Assembly (NCBI GenBank): GCA_947383835.1
Contig: CANDEV010000002.1
Span: forward strand, 62,001 to 126,000
Direction: 5' to 3'
From: an uncultured Clostridia bacterium
GTDB taxonomy: Bacteria; Bacillota; Clostridia; Oscillospirales; Ruminococcaceae
Length of the DNA stretch: 64,000 nucleotides
The notes beneath the pieces were generated by a model. It searched no databases and was not told where the DNA came from. It was given only the letters and a program-made list of their open reading frames with translations. Within the stretch, counting starts at the first letter, position 1, and each line of letters starts with the position of its first letter. Shown here one piece after another: positions 36,192 through 46,296 of this stretch. The position numbers and the translations under genes were made by a program.

Positions 36192-37550
36192 ATGAACATA
36201 ATCATAGTAGGCTGTGGCAAGGTCGGTCAGGCTCTTGCTGAACAGCTTAACGAGGAGGAAAACAACGTCACAGTCATTGACGTTGACAGAAAAACAGTGG
36301 AATCGGTCGCAAGCCGCTTCGACGTAATGGGCGTTGCGGGAAACGGTGCGACCCACGTTGTCCAGCAGGAGGCGGGGATAACCCGCGCCGACCTGCTGAT
36401 AGCGGTAACAGGTTCGGACGAGCTGAATTTGCTGTGCTGCCTGATAGCGAAAAAGGCGGGTAACTGTCAGACCATAGCGAGAGTCCGCAGTCCCCAGTAC
36501 AACATAGAAGCGCCGTTTTTAAAGGACGAGCTTGGACTGGCAATGGTAATAAATCCCGAATACGCGGCGGCGGCGGAAATCGCCCGTATATTGCGTTTCC
36601 CTTCGGCGATAAAGATCGACACATTTGCAAAGGGAAGACTGGAGATATTGAAATTCCGTCTCCCCGAAAGCAGTCCCCTTGCAGGCTGCGCGGTCAAGGA
36701 CATAAACTCAAAGTTCAACAGCGATATTCTCGTTTGCACTGTCGAGCGTGGGGACGATGCGTACATTGCATACGGAGACTTTGTTTTTGAGGAAAAGGAT
36801 GTTATTTCTATAGTTGCTTCACCGAGAAAGGCGAATGATTTCTTCCGAAAGATAAAGTACAAGACAAATTCCGTCAAGGACGTTATGATAGTTGGCGGCG
36901 GCGAAATAGGGCACTACCTTTGTGAAATTCTTCTGCGGTCGGGAATGATAAATGTTAAGCTTATTGAGAAAAACCCTGTCCGCTGCGAGGAACTTGCAGA
37001 CCTTATGAACGACGTCGTTATAATTAACGGGGACGCCTCCGACCAGAATGTGCTTCTTGAAGCAGGGCTTGAAAATTCGGGAGCGTTTGTGGCTCTTACC
37101 AATCTTGATGAGGAGAATATCCTGCTGTCTCTTTATGCCAAAAGCGTTGCCAAGGTAAAGCTTATTACCAAGATCAACCGTATAGATTTCGGCGACGTTA
37201 TAAATCATCTTGATTTGGACACTATAATTTACCCCAAAAATATTACCTCCGAGACCATAATCCGATACGTAAGAGCCATGAAAAACACCATGGGCAGCAA
37301 CGTTGAGACACTTTACAACATTATAAAGGGCAAGGTCGAGGCTGCGGAATTTATTATAAAAGAGGACTCGCCAATCGTGAATATTCCCCTTATGGAGATG
37401 AAATTCAAGGAGGGCGTACTGGTTGCGGCGATACTGCGTGAGCGAAAGGTTATAATTCCTCACGGTCAGGACAGTATACAGGTGGGGGATGCTGTGGTGA
37501 TCGTTTCCAATCATCTTGCGCTGCACGATATTACCGATATTCTCAAATGA
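36192..37550 (+). CDS. trkA: Trk-type potassium uptake regulatory subunit TrkA
   Basis: TrkA is the cytosolic gating ring of the Trk/Ktr K+ channel. The 452-residue protein has two copies of the NAD-binding RCK module: MNIIIVGCGKVGQALAEQL with VAGNGATH, then VMIVGGGEIGHYLCEILL with INGDASDQNVL. Each is followed by a TrkA-C domain (RLEILKFRLPESSPLAGC; VEAAEFIIKEDSPIVNI), which is a site for c-di-AMP in related proteins. The gene is followed after 16 nt by trkH. It follows the HD-GYP gene by 49 nt and may be cotranscribed with it. Confidence 0.95.
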   Translation: MNIIIVGCGKVGQALAEQLNEEENNVTVIDVDRKTVESVASRFDVMGVAGNGATHVVQQEAGITRADLLIAVTGSDELNLLCCLIAKKAGNCQTIARVRSPQYNIEAPFLKDELGLAMVINPEYAAAAEIARILRFPSAIKIDTFAKGRLEILKFRLPESSPLAGCAVKDINSKFNSDILVCTVERGDDAYIAYGDFVFEEKDVISIVASPRKANDFFRKIKYKTNSVKDVMIVGGGEIGHYLCEILLRSGMINVKLIEKNPVRCEELADLMNDVVIINGDASDQNVLLEAGLENSGAFVALTNLDEENILLSLYAKSVAKVKLITKINRIDFGDVINHLDLDTIIYPKNITSETIIRYVRAMKNTMGSNVETLYNIIKGKVEAAEFIIKEDSPIVNIPLMEMKFKEGVLVAAILRERKVIIPHGQDSIQVGDAVVIVSNHLALHDITDILK

Positions 37551-37566
37551 ACGGAAGTAATTTAAC

Positions 37567-39000
37567 ATGAATTTTAGAATGATAGCCTACATTTTGGGCT
37601 GGATATTGATATTTGAGGCGTTGTTTATGGCAGCGCCGCTTATTACGGCGGTTTGCTTCGGAGAAACGGAGTTTTGGTACTTTCTTTTTACCGCTGGGAT
37701 ATGTCTGCTGATAGGCTGGTTGATGATACGGAAAAAGCCCGACCGCAAGGAGCTTTACTCCCGAGAGGGAAACGTTATAGTCGCCTTTAGCTGGATATGG
37801 CTCAGTATTTTCGGAGCAGTCCCGTTCTACATTTCGGGAGCTATACCCTCATATCTGGACGCGCTTTTTGAGACGGTTTCAGGCTTTACCACCACGGGAG
37901 CAAGTATACTTGCCGAGGTTGAAAGTCTTCCTAAATCAATGCTGATGTGGCGAAGCTTCACCCATTGGGTTGGAGGAATGGGAGTGCTGGTGTTTATCAT
38001 GGCGTTCCTGCCGCTTTCTGGCGCGCAGAATATGCACATAATGAAAGCCGAAAGCCCCGGTCCCTCCGTAAGCAAGCTTGTTCCGCGGGTAAAGAGTACG
38101 GCTTTGCTTCTGTATAAAATTTATTTCGTGCTGACTTTTTTGGAGTTTATAGTCCTGCTGATATGCGATATGTCGGCTTTTGAAGCGCTGAACACAGCCT
38201 TTGCAACTGCGGGTACAGGCGGATTCGGGGTTCGCAACGACAGCATGGGAGGCTTTTCTCCTGCGGTACAAATTGTGGTAACTGTGTTCATGATATTGTT
38301 TTCCATAAATTTCAATTCATACTTCCTGCTGATAAGCGGTAAGATAAAGGACGCTTTCAACTCGGAGGTATGCGCGTTTCTTGTAATTGTTGCCGCGGTA
38401 ACGGGAATAATCACGTTCAATATAAAAGAGCTTTTCAGCACCACGGGAGAAGCTTTGCGGCACTCGGTTTTTGCTGTGTCCTCACTTATTTCTACTACGG
38501 GCTTCGGTACGGTGGACTTTAACGTATGGCCAGAATTGTCGAGGACGCTTCTTGTGCTTGTTATGTTTATAGGAGCCTGCGCGGGCAGCACCGGCGGCGG
38601 TATAAAGGTTTCCAGAATACTGATTCTATTCAAAAGTATGCATAAGGAACTGCTGGCGATAGTCCATCCGAAGCAGGTCAAAAAGATAAAGCTTAATTCT
38701 CACACTATTGAGCACGAGGTTGTTCGTGGGGTAAACGTCTTTATGGTGGCGTACCTGATGACGTTTATAATTTCTCTGGTACTTATTTCCTTTGACAACC
38801 ACGATCTGATAACGAATTTCACCGCCGTTGCGGCAGCGATAAACAATATAGGTCCGGGCTTGGAGCTTGTTGGACCCACGGCAAATTTCGGATTTTTCTC
38901 CGCCCCCGCAAAGGCAGTGCTTATATTCGATATGCTTGCGGGCAGACTGGAGCTGTTCCCGATGCTATTGCTGTTCACACCATCAACATGGAAGCGGTGA
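37567..39000 (+). CDS. trkH: Trk-type potassium uptake membrane subunit TrkH
   Basis: TrkH forms the K+ pore. The 477-residue polytopic protein has four filter-type loops: VSGFTTTGASIL, FATAGTGGFGVRN, ISTTGFGTVDFN and NNIGPGLELVG, plus the GSTGGGIKVSRI loop of the family. Its C-terminus LFTPSTWKR matches the family end. RBS is weak (GGAAG), so it may depend on coupling to trkA. Confidence 0.95.
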   Translation: MNFRMIAYILGWILIFEALFMAAPLITAVCFGETEFWYFLFTAGICLLIGWLMIRKKPDRKELYSREGNVIVAFSWIWLSIFGAVPFYISGAIPSYLDALFETVSGFTTTGASILAEVESLPKSMLMWRSFTHWVGGMGVLVFIMAFLPLSGAQNMHIMKAESPGPSVSKLVPRVKSTALLLYKIYFVLTFLEFIVLLICDMSAFEALNTAFATAGTGGFGVRNDSMGGFSPAVQIVVTVFMILFSINFNSYFLLISGKIKDAFNSEVCAFLVIVAAVTGIITFNIKELFSTTGEALRHSVFAVSSLISTTGFGTVDFNVWPELSRTLLVLVMFIGACAGSTGGGIKVSRILILFKSMHKELLAIVHPKQVKKIKLNSHTIEHEVVRGVNVFMVAYLMTFIISLVLISFDNHDLITNFTAVAAAINNIGPGLELVGPTANFGFFSAPAKAVLIFDMLAGRLELFPMLLLFTPSTWKR

Positions 39001-39110
39001 GCAGGCTGAGTCTGCACCCTTGTTCTACCCCGATTTTAAATACGATAATTACTTTGCTGAGTCCCTATCAAGGGGCAAGTTACAAAAAATAATAAAGGAG
39101 CGCAACCGTT

Positions 39111-41348
39111 TTGCCAAAAAAAAGTAAAAAAACCGAAAAGAAAACCGTCGCCTCAATTCCCAACGCCTATATCGCAGGCAGCGGAATTGTCGTTGAGGAG
39201 CAGATAACAGACACGCTGGAAAAGAATTATATGCCTTACGCAATGAGCGTTATCGTGTCCCGTGCCCTGCCCGAGATAGACGGCTTTAAACCCTCCCACA
39301 GAAAGCTTTTGTACACTATGTACAAAATGGGCTTGCTTACGGGAGCAAAGACAAAGTCCGCAAACATCGTGGGTCAGACCATGAAGCTGAACCCCCACGG
39401 CGACGCCGCCATTTATGAAACAATGGTACGTCTTGCCAAGGGCAACGAGGCTTTGCTGCACCCCTACGTTGACAGCAAGGGCAACTTCGGAAAGGCATAT
39501 TCCCGCGACATGGCTTATGCAGCTTCCCGTTACACAGAGGCAAAGCTTGACCCTATCTGCAACGAGCTTTTTCGCGATATCGACAAGGATACGGTGGACT
39601 TTGTCCCGAACTACGACAACACTATGACCGAGCCGACGCTGTTCCCTGCAACCTTTCCCTCGGTTCTGGTAAATTCAAATGTTGGTATAGCCGTTTCAAT
39701 GGCGAGCGCGGTTTGCTCATTCAATCTTTCGGAAATCTGCGAGACCACTATCGCGCTGATAAGAAATCCCGAGCATAATATTTTAAGTACGCTGAAAGGT
39801 CCCGATTTTTCGGGAGGCGGCTTTATGCTCTACGATGAGGACGAGTTTGAAAAAATTTACCGCACAGGCCGCGGTTCGATAAAAGTTCGCAGCCGCTATC
39901 AGTATGATAAGGAGTCCAACTGTATAGAGGTGGTGCAGATACCGCCCACAACCACAATTGAAGCGATAATGGACAAAATTATCGAGCTTACCAAATCGGG
40001 AAAGATACGCGAGGTTTCCTACATCAGAGACGAGACTGACATCAACGGCTTGAAAATTGCTATAGACCTGAAACGCGGTACAGACCCCGACAAGCTTATG
40101 AAAAAGCTGTTTAAGATGACCCCGTTACAGGACAATTATTCCTGCAATTTCAATATCCTTATAAGCGGTTCGCCTAAAGTAATGGGCGTTTATGAAATTT
40201 TGAACGAGTGGATAGCTTTTCGCAAAGAGTGCATAAAACGCCGCACTTACTTTGAGCTTAACAAGAAAAAGGAAAAGCTGCACCTTTTAAAGGGCTTGCA
40301 GAAAATCTTGCTGGATATAGACAAGGCAATAAAAATCGTCCGCGAGACCGAGGAGGAAGCCGAGGTAGTACCCAACCTGATGATAGGCTTCGGTATCGAC
40401 GAGATTCAGGCTGAATATGTTGCGGAAATAAAGCTCCGTCACCTTAACAAAGAGTACATTTTAAAGCGTACCGAAGATATCGCAGGTTTGGAAAAGGATA
40501 TCGAGGAAATGGAGGGTATCCTCAAAAGCGACAAAAAGATAAGCAATATCATTGTGGACGAGCTTAAGGAGGTCAACGAAAAGTACAAGCAGCCAAGACG
40601 AACTATGTTTTATTACGAAAACGACGAGGACGAGGGTGAGGTTGAGGACGATACTCCCGATTACCCGGTAAATCTGTTTATGTCGTCCAGCGGATATTTC
40701 AAGAAGATAACTCAGCAATCCCTGCGCATGGCAAGCGAGCAGAAGCTGAAGGACGGCGACGTTATGTCCTTTGCGGCGGAATCCACAAACAAGGCGGACT
40801 TACTGTTCTTTACGGACAAGTGTCAGGTATACAAAACAAAGGCAAGCGCCTTTAAGGACACAAAGGCTTCCGAGCTGGGAGACTTTATTCCTGTCAAGCT
40901 TGAATTTGAGGAGTACGAAAATGTTGTATCCGTGGTCGCAACCACCGATTACAGCGGACATCTGCTGATGATATTTGAAAACGGTAAGGCGGCGAAAGTC
41001 CCCCTGTCGGCATATGAAACGAAAACCAACCGAAAGAAGCTTGCAAACGCATACACGTCCAAGTCTAAGCTTGTGAAGATGTTTGTTATTTCGGACAACA
41101 CCGATATTCTTGTCCGTTCCACAAACGGCAGGGCGATAGTTTTCAACACGGGAATGATCCTGCCGAAAGCCGCAAGGGACACTATCGGTGTACAGGTCAT
41201 GACCTTGAAAACAAAGGCTCTGGTGGACAATGCTTATGTTGTTACGGAGGATATGGCGGAGAACGTCCAAAAGTTTATTGTGAAAAATATCCCCGCCGCA
41301 GGAAGTCTTGCAAAGGACTTGGAAGACCCCGACCAATTGAAATTATAA
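39111..41348 (+). CDS. Type II topoisomerase subunit A (ParC/GyrA-like), orphan
   Basis: This is the DNA cleavage/rejoining subunit of a type IIA topoisomerase. The quinolone-determining region is ALPEIDGFKPSHRKLLYTMYKM...HPHGDAA-like (NPHGDAAIYETMVRLA), and the catalytic Tyr is Tyr141 in ASRYTEAKL. At 745 residues it is shorter than GyrA, and the GyrA-box is not present (QQSLRMASEQKLKDG at that place), so it resembles ParC or a clostridial paralogue. The C-terminal beta-pinwheel has fewer blades. No B subunit (gyrB/parE) gene is adjacent; trkH is upstream instead. Start is TTG with AAGGAG upstream. Confidence 0.88.
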   Translation: MPKKSKKTEKKTVASIPNAYIAGSGIVVEEQITDTLEKNYMPYAMSVIVSRALPEIDGFKPSHRKLLYTMYKMGLLTGAKTKSANIVGQTMKLNPHGDAAIYETMVRLAKGNEALLHPYVDSKGNFGKAYSRDMAYAASRYTEAKLDPICNELFRDIDKDTVDFVPNYDNTMTEPTLFPATFPSVLVNSNVGIAVSMASAVCSFNLSEICETTIALIRNPEHNILSTLKGPDFSGGGFMLYDEDEFEKIYRTGRGSIKVRSRYQYDKESNCIEVVQIPPTTTIEAIMDKIIELTKSGKIREVSYIRDETDINGLKIAIDLKRGTDPDKLMKKLFKMTPLQDNYSCNFNILISGSPKVMGVYEILNEWIAFRKECIKRRTYFELNKKKEKLHLLKGLQKILLDIDKAIKIVRETEEEAEVVPNLMIGFGIDEIQAEYVAEIKLRHLNKEYILKRTEDIAGLEKDIEEMEGILKSDKKISNIIVDELKEVNEKYKQPRRTMFYYENDEDEGEVEDDTPDYPVNLFMSSSGYFKKITQQSLRMASEQKLKDGDVMSFAAESTNKADLLFFTDKCQVYKTKASAFKDTKASELGDFIPVKLEFEEYENVVSVVATTDYSGHLLMIFENGKAAKVPLSAYETKTNRKKLANAYTSKSKLVKMFVISDNTDILVRSTNGRAIVFNTGMILPKAARDTIGVQVMTLKTKALVDNAYVVTEDMAENVQKFIVKNIPAAGSLAKDLEDPDQLKL

Positions 41349-41359
41349 TTTTACGCAAA

Positions 41360-41396
41360 AAAACCGCCGTTCGTGGATTTCCCGAACGGCGGTTTT
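41360..41396. terminator. Shared bidirectional terminator
   Basis: AAAACCGCCGTTCG and CGAACGGCGGTTTT form a perfect stem with a 9-nt loop, between the convergent topoisomerase and transglutaminase genes. Confidence 0.93.
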
Positions 41397-41397
41397 A

Positions 41398-44022
41398 TCA
41401 TAATATACAGTAAAAATATTTCAGCAGGAATTTCCCAAACCTGTTCTGTGTGCCGTAGTAACGTTTTGCAAGAGTATTTACTGCAAAGACTGCCTCTCGG
41501 GACTCGTTGTCGGTAAGCTGTCCGCCGCCGAATGAAGCTTTAAGAGCAGCGTCTATAACGACCTTTGCCGTGCCGTCCGAAAGGAGACTTGTTCTGTCGG
41601 ATAGAGCCTTTTCATATTCGCTGTAATCAAGTCCTCCCTGTGCGGGAAGCTTCATAAGCTTAACAAGTCTTCCGAATTTTTTGTACGCCGCAAATACTGC
41701 CGCTTTTCTCCCCGAGCCGCATTTTTTTCTGTATAGTGTAACAATTGCTGCCCGCCTTAAAATTATTATCACCGGAATAAGCAGAATTATCATTGCTGCA
41801 ACAAACAGCGGAGTAAGATCATAGTAGATATCTACGTGGTTTTCACCCTTTATGCCGAAAATTCCGAAGCCCACGGTTTTTTCCTGCGGGGCGGGGGACT
41901 CCGTTTGCGTATTTTCAGCGGCGGACGATATTACGGTAGTTTCAGTGCTGCTTATTTCCGAACCTGTGTCAAGAACAGCCGTTGTGGTGACTGCGGAGTC
42001 GCCGTTTTGATCGACATTATAGGCGGTAGTCTGTTCGGCGGAGTTTTCCTCCTGCGGATCGGGTGCGGTCTCTGTTTCCTCGGCAGAAAGCTCTGTTTCG
42101 GTCTCCTCAGAAACGGGGATAGTTTCCGTGGGGATAGCCGTTCGTATATTTCCGTAGCCGGATGTAAATTCAACGGGATACCAACCGAAGCCGTCGATGT
42201 AAATCTCTACCCATGCGTGACCTCTTGCGTCGGTAATATCAACTGTAGCGGACTGTCCAGTTTGAGTTCCGTACGGGAAATCCTTTGGCTTGATAATGTA
42301 GCCTTCAACATATCTTGCGGGGATCCCCGCATATCGGCACATTATTGCCGCCGTTGATGCAAAATGAGAGCAGCTGCCCTTTTTGTTTTCAATGAAGTAA
42401 TTTACAAAATCCTCACCGAGGGGGAGCTTTCCCGCGCTTAGGCTGTATTCGCAGTTGTTTTTCAGCCAGTTTTTTATATAGTACAGCTTGCGGTTAAAAA
42501 CTGTCATTTCATCAAGTGTGCTTTTACCTGTCATGCCCTCCTCGGCGGTAATATATTGGTAATAGCTTTCGCCGAAAATTTTCTCCGGTACAAAGCTGTT
42601 CGGCACTTCAGCATAGTTCTCGTATACAAATTGTCTGTACGCAGCCTCGTCTGCTGCAATTGCAGCGGGGATACTCCATTTTTTGCGGAACAAATTTTGA
42701 TAGCTGTAATAATTCGCAGGGTCGTAGTATTGCCCTATATAGGAATTTTCACCGCCGCTGAAGCCGCTGTCGTTCAGGATCGTGTATCTTGAAACGCTTT
42801 CGGGAACAAGATTGTACGGCATATAAAGGTAATCCTTGCCTGCGGAAATATTTTTCACAGCAAAGCTGTACTGCGGAAGCGACGAGCTTGGGGAGGAAAC
42901 GTCCCTGGAGTATTTCAGATTGTAGCTGTCCAAAAGCAGAGGAGAAAGTCCGTTCAGGGTGAAATTTTCCGTAATTGTGTTAAGCTCGCGCAGCTTGGAA
43001 TTGGGGAGCTCCTCCCAGCTTTTTCCTGTGTAAACAGAGCCGACAAATCCCCTTAAATAAATAGTCTCGCTTGCTTTTGGGATAGTCGCTTGAAGGACAG
43101 TTTCACCGTCAAATGATATATCGCCGAATTCTCCAAGCTTGCCGTGATTTATTGCGCCGCTGCTGCCTGTCTTTTTTACGGTAACTTTGACAATCTCGCT
43201 TATTGCCTCTTGTATATCGCCGTTTTCAATATGCCCGGTAATATTGTTGTACATATTATCAATGCTTTTTGGACGTTCATATCCGAAGAATTTCACCGCA
43301 AATATAATTGCAGCGAAACATAAAGCCGCAATTACCGCTGCGGCAAAACCGCTGTAAAAAACCGCGGAGCCGCATTTTTCCACGGCAATTTTCTCAGAGG
43401 AGCTTATCTCAAAGGCAATAGACGCCGCGCAGACCGCAATTACCGCCGTAAACGCTGTATAATCAGGTTCAAGTCCGAACATCAGCGACGCGATAGGCAA
43501 AAGGAGTATGGGGAAGCTGACGCCCGCCGCAAAGCAGCGTCTTGACATAAGATAGGTTGTCAGCAGACAGATGAGTACCGTTAAAAATACAAAAAATACA
43601 GTGCTGTGATAATATGCAAGCTCAGGTTCAAGAACAGGTATAAACGGCTCAGAACGGAATGTATCCCTTACTCTTGCAAGGTAAATGCTGACGGAATTTG
43701 CAATACCTCCGCATATTTCGTCTCGGAAAATGTATGTCAGAAGCAGGAAAACCGCCGCCGCAAGGGTTGAGGCAATTCCCGAAAGCTTAGGCTTTAGATT
43801 AAGCGCAAGAGTGAAAACCGCGCAGGAAACTATTGCAGAAACCGCAATTGCAAAATTGCTGACGGCAATGTCAAAGCAGGTCAAAAACGAAAATACCGAT
43901 CCCAGACAGCCCAGCAGCGGCAGCATATATTTAATTATAAGCGGCGCAAAGCTTTGCTCCGATCGTTTCGGCAGATTAAGGCTTGCGGAAAGCTTCACCG
44001 CCGGTTCGGCTTTTTTGTTCAT
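41398..44022 (-). CDS. Membrane transglutaminase-like protein (TgpA type)
   Basis: Residues 30-260 hold about six membrane spans, the middle part is outside the membrane with a transglutaminase-like domain, and a last span lies near 745 (PLFVAAMIILLIPVIIIL). The catalytic Cys551 is in GSCSHFASTAAIMCRYAGIPARYVEGY and His602 in ARGHAWVEIY; the third residue is Glu618 (WYPVEFT) where Asp is usual. A Thr/Glu-rich linker separates it from the last span. AAAGGAG before the ATG. It is the third gene after moxR and DUF58, the widely conserved triad; the exact substrate of the triad is not known. Confidence 0.88.
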   Translation of the reverse strand: MNKKAEPAVKLSASLNLPKRSEQSFAPLIIKYMLPLLGCLGSVFSFLTCFDIAVSNFAIAVSAIVSCAVFTLALNLKPKLSGIASTLAAAVFLLLTYIFRDEICGGIANSVSIYLARVRDTFRSEPFIPVLEPELAYYHSTVFFVFLTVLICLLTTYLMSRRCFAAGVSFPILLLPIASLMFGLEPDYTAFTAVIAVCAASIAFEISSSEKIAVEKCGSAVFYSGFAAAVIAALCFAAIIFAVKFFGYERPKSIDNMYNNITGHIENGDIQEAISEIVKVTVKKTGSSGAINHGKLGEFGDISFDGETVLQATIPKASETIYLRGFVGSVYTGKSWEELPNSKLRELNTITENFTLNGLSPLLLDSYNLKYSRDVSSPSSSLPQYSFAVKNISAGKDYLYMPYNLVPESVSRYTILNDSGFSGGENSYIGQYYDPANYYSYQNLFRKKWSIPAAIAADEAAYRQFVYENYAEVPNSFVPEKIFGESYYQYITAEEGMTGKSTLDEMTVFNRKLYYIKNWLKNNCEYSLSAGKLPLGEDFVNYFIENKKGSCSHFASTAAIMCRYAGIPARYVEGYIIKPKDFPYGTQTGQSATVDITDARGHAWVEIYIDGFGWYPVEFTSGYGNIRTAIPTETIPVSEETETELSAEETETAPDPQEENSAEQTTAYNVDQNGDSAVTTTAVLDTGSEISSTETTVISSAAENTQTESPAPQEKTVGFGIFGIKGENHVDIYYDLTPLFVAAMIILLIPVIIILRRAAIVTLYRKKCGSGRKAAVFAAYKKFGRLVKLMKLPAQGGLDYSEYEKALSDRTSLLSDGTAKVVIDAALKASFGGGQLTDNESREAVFAVNTLAKRYYGTQNRFGKFLLKYFYCIL

Positions 44023-44034
44023 AAAATTCTCCTT

Positions 44035-45219
44035 TTAAAGATCAAATCCCAAATTGCTTTCCTCAAGCTTCTCCGCCGAGGAAAAAATAACCTCTTCGCC
44101 AATGTCCTCCGCTGTGTTTTCGGCAGACGTGCAAAAAATGGTCAGCCTTGCCTCGCCGCAAAGCCTTGAAAGCTCTCCCGCCACAGCTTTGTTTATCGCA
44201 GCGGTAATTGCAAGAACGTGGGAAAAACCGTTCCTTATCATCATAATATTGTCGGCTATTGAAGCGATCTCAGCAATTCCGTGGCTGCTGTCGAGTCTGC
44301 CGATATTTGTGCATAGTCCTGTAAATGCCGAATAAAGTTCGTTGTCGTTTGATATTTCCGCATTAAAAAGCGTGCAGTCGTCAAAAGCAGCTGCAACGGT
44401 GTGAGCGGTCCCGTTCCTGATAAAAAACGAGGAAAGGGTCATTGCCATATCAAATATCATATCGGTTTGAGCAGCTCCGACGCATTCCGAAAAATCGCAA
44501 AGTATCAGTATTTTGCTGTTTACCGGCTGAGAAAGTTCTTTAACAATAAAGCTGTCGCTCCTGCTGCTAAGCTTCCAGTGGATACGGTTATGCCTGTCGC
44601 CGTCGCGGTACTCTCTAAGCTGAAAGATCTCGGAGGGGTCGTCTCCCGATTTTACCGCTGAAAAGGTATTGCTTTCCGAGCCGGACACGATACCGTTTTC
44701 AAGCGATCCGTTCATAGGGAAAGCGTTCGGCAGAACAATTATCTTATCCGCAAATCCGATCTTTCTGAATAAAAAAGAAAAGCCAAGAAAATCTGTGATC
44801 TTTATGCTCTTGATTTGAAATTCCACCACACCGCAATGGTCGGGTATAAGACTCAGCGAGACGGTTTCAACAGTTCGCTGCTTTACGGGAACGGTTATTG
44901 AATATCTTTCGTCTGTAGGCTTGCGGGATATGTCCGACATAAAAACGCTCCTGTATTTTACAGAAATTTTGCAGGCCGCTATAGGCAGTATGGAGCGGTT
45001 GCTGAGAATGACTCTTACCAAAGCCGCCTTTCCACGTTCTGAGACCGCGTTGTCCGATGAAACGGTTATTTTTAAAAGCTTGACTTGAATTGCAAGTATT
45101 ATAAACATTACCGCAGGCAGTGAGATCAGAAAGGCAAGTATAATAAATGAAAGGTCGCCTTTATATAAAATATGGAAAATTCCGATAAAAAAAGTAAGAA
45201 TTATATATGTGATAAACAT
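44035..45219 (-). CDS. DUF58 domain protein
   Basis: Two N-terminal membrane spans (FITYIILTFFIGIFHIL; FIILAFLISLPAVMFIILAIQ) are followed by a beta-rich region and the DUF58 core with DPSEIFQLREYRDGDRHNRIHWKLSSRSDSFIVKE, the family signature. A von Willebrand A-like part follows (SKILILCDFSECV). DUF58 proteins always accompany MoxR ATPases, and the two may act together in metal insertion or complex assembly at the membrane. The start has only a weak RBS, so coupling to moxR is likely (18-nt gap). Confidence 0.88.
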   Translation of the reverse strand: MFITYIILTFFIGIFHILYKGDLSFIILAFLISLPAVMFIILAIQVKLLKITVSSDNAVSERGKAALVRVILSNRSILPIAACKISVKYRSVFMSDISRKPTDERYSITVPVKQRTVETVSLSLIPDHCGVVEFQIKSIKITDFLGFSFLFRKIGFADKIIVLPNAFPMNGSLENGIVSGSESNTFSAVKSGDDPSEIFQLREYRDGDRHNRIHWKLSSRSDSFIVKELSQPVNSKILILCDFSECVGAAQTDMIFDMAMTLSSFFIRNGTAHTVAAAFDDCTLFNAEISNDNELYSAFTGLCTNIGRLDSSHGIAEIASIADNIMMIRNGFSHVLAITAAINKAVAGELSRLCGEARLTIFCTSAENTAEDIGEEVIFSSAEKLEESNLGFDL

Positions 45220-45237
45220 ATTTTAAAAGCAGCCTTT

Positions 45238-46194
45238 CTATATTCTCGGCGCGGGAGTACGTGCGCTGATATCCCTTATTACGTCGGATGGTTCTATGCC
45301 CGCAGCCTTGGCTTTTGCGGAAAGCAGTATGCGGTGCTCCGTAACGTCCCTAAGAATAAATTTTACGTCCTCCGGTATAACATAGGCTCGTCCGCGCATG
45401 AGAGCCGCCGCCCTTGACATTGAAGCAAGAGCAACTGTTCCTCTTGGGCTTAGTCCCAGCTTTATCTGCGGGTGCGAACGGGTCGCCGCCGCAATGGAAG
45501 CAATATATTTATAAACCTTGTCGTCCACAAAAACCTCGTCCGCGGCAGCCTGCATAAGGAGAATGTCGTTTGCTGTCGCCACAGGAGCTATCGCGCCGCT
45601 GTTTCCGCCGTTTTCCTTGGACTTTAATATAGCTATCTCGCTTTCAAGGTCGGGATAACCCATTGTGAGCCTTATTATAAATCTGTCAAGCTGAGAATCG
45701 GGAAGCATCTGAGTGCCCACAGAGCCGATAGGGTTCTGAGTGGCAATTACAGTAAAGGGCTTGGGCAGCTTGTGAGTAACGCCGTCCACGGTTACGGAGC
45801 CTTCCTCCATAGCTTCAAGGAGCGCGCTCTGGGTCTTGCTGGAGGTGCGGTTTATCTCGTCGGCAAGAAAAAGGCTGCACAGCACCGCTCCGGCTCTGTA
45901 TTCAAAGCTGCCGGTCTGCTTGTTATAGACGGTGAAGCCTGTAACGTCCGCAGGAAGCACATCAGGAGTGAACTGCATACGCTTGTAATCCAGAGACATA
46001 GCCTTTGAGAACGCCACAGCCATAGTGGTTTTTCCAACTCCCGGGATATCGTCAAGAAGAATGTGCCCTCTTGAAATAATTGCTAAAAGACTTTTTATTA
46101 TAATATCGTCCTTGCCGATAACAGCCTTGCTTACCTCTGTGATTATACTTTTTGCGATCGGCATGATTTTTGTTTGAATAGTCTGTTCGGTCAT
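45238..46194 (-). CDS. MoxR-family AAA+ ATPase
   Basis: A chaperone-like ATPase. Walker A is LLDDIPGVGKTTMA and Walker B SLFLADEINRTSSKTQSALLEAMEE; sensor 1 is FTVIATQNPIGSVGTQMLPDSQLDRF. The 318-residue length is standard. I chose the ATG of MTEQTIQTK because AAGGAG lies 8 nt before it; the open frame continues upstream into the promoter. First gene of the moxR - DUF58 - transglutaminase operon. Confidence 0.93.
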   Translation of the reverse strand: MTEQTIQTKIMPIAKSIITEVSKAVIGKDDIIIKSLLAIISRGHILLDDIPGVGKTTMAVAFSKAMSLDYKRMQFTPDVLPADVTGFTVYNKQTGSFEYRAGAVLCSLFLADEINRTSSKTQSALLEAMEEGSVTVDGVTHKLPKPFTVIATQNPIGSVGTQMLPDSQLDRFIIRLTMGYPDLESEIAILKSKENGGNSGAIAPVATANDILLMQAAADEVFVDDKVYKYIASIAAATRSHPQIKLGLSPRGTVALASMSRAAALMRGRAYVIPEDVKFILRDVTEHRILLSAKAKAAGIEPSDVIRDISARTPAPRI

Positions 46195-46267
46195 TTTTAC
46201 AGCTCCTTGAAATTTTGATTTTAGGCAATACCTTGCAAAAGCGTTAGCCGTATACATTATCTCTTTT

Positions 46268-46296
46268 ATTATAGCACATTTTAAGCGATAAGGCAA
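46268..46296 (-). promoter_or_regulatory. Promoter of the moxR operon
   Basis: Minus strand TTGCCT, 17 bp, TATAAT, about 75 nt before the ATG. It lies in a 496-bp, very AT-rich gap between the divergent moxR and LytTR genes. Confidence 0.65.
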
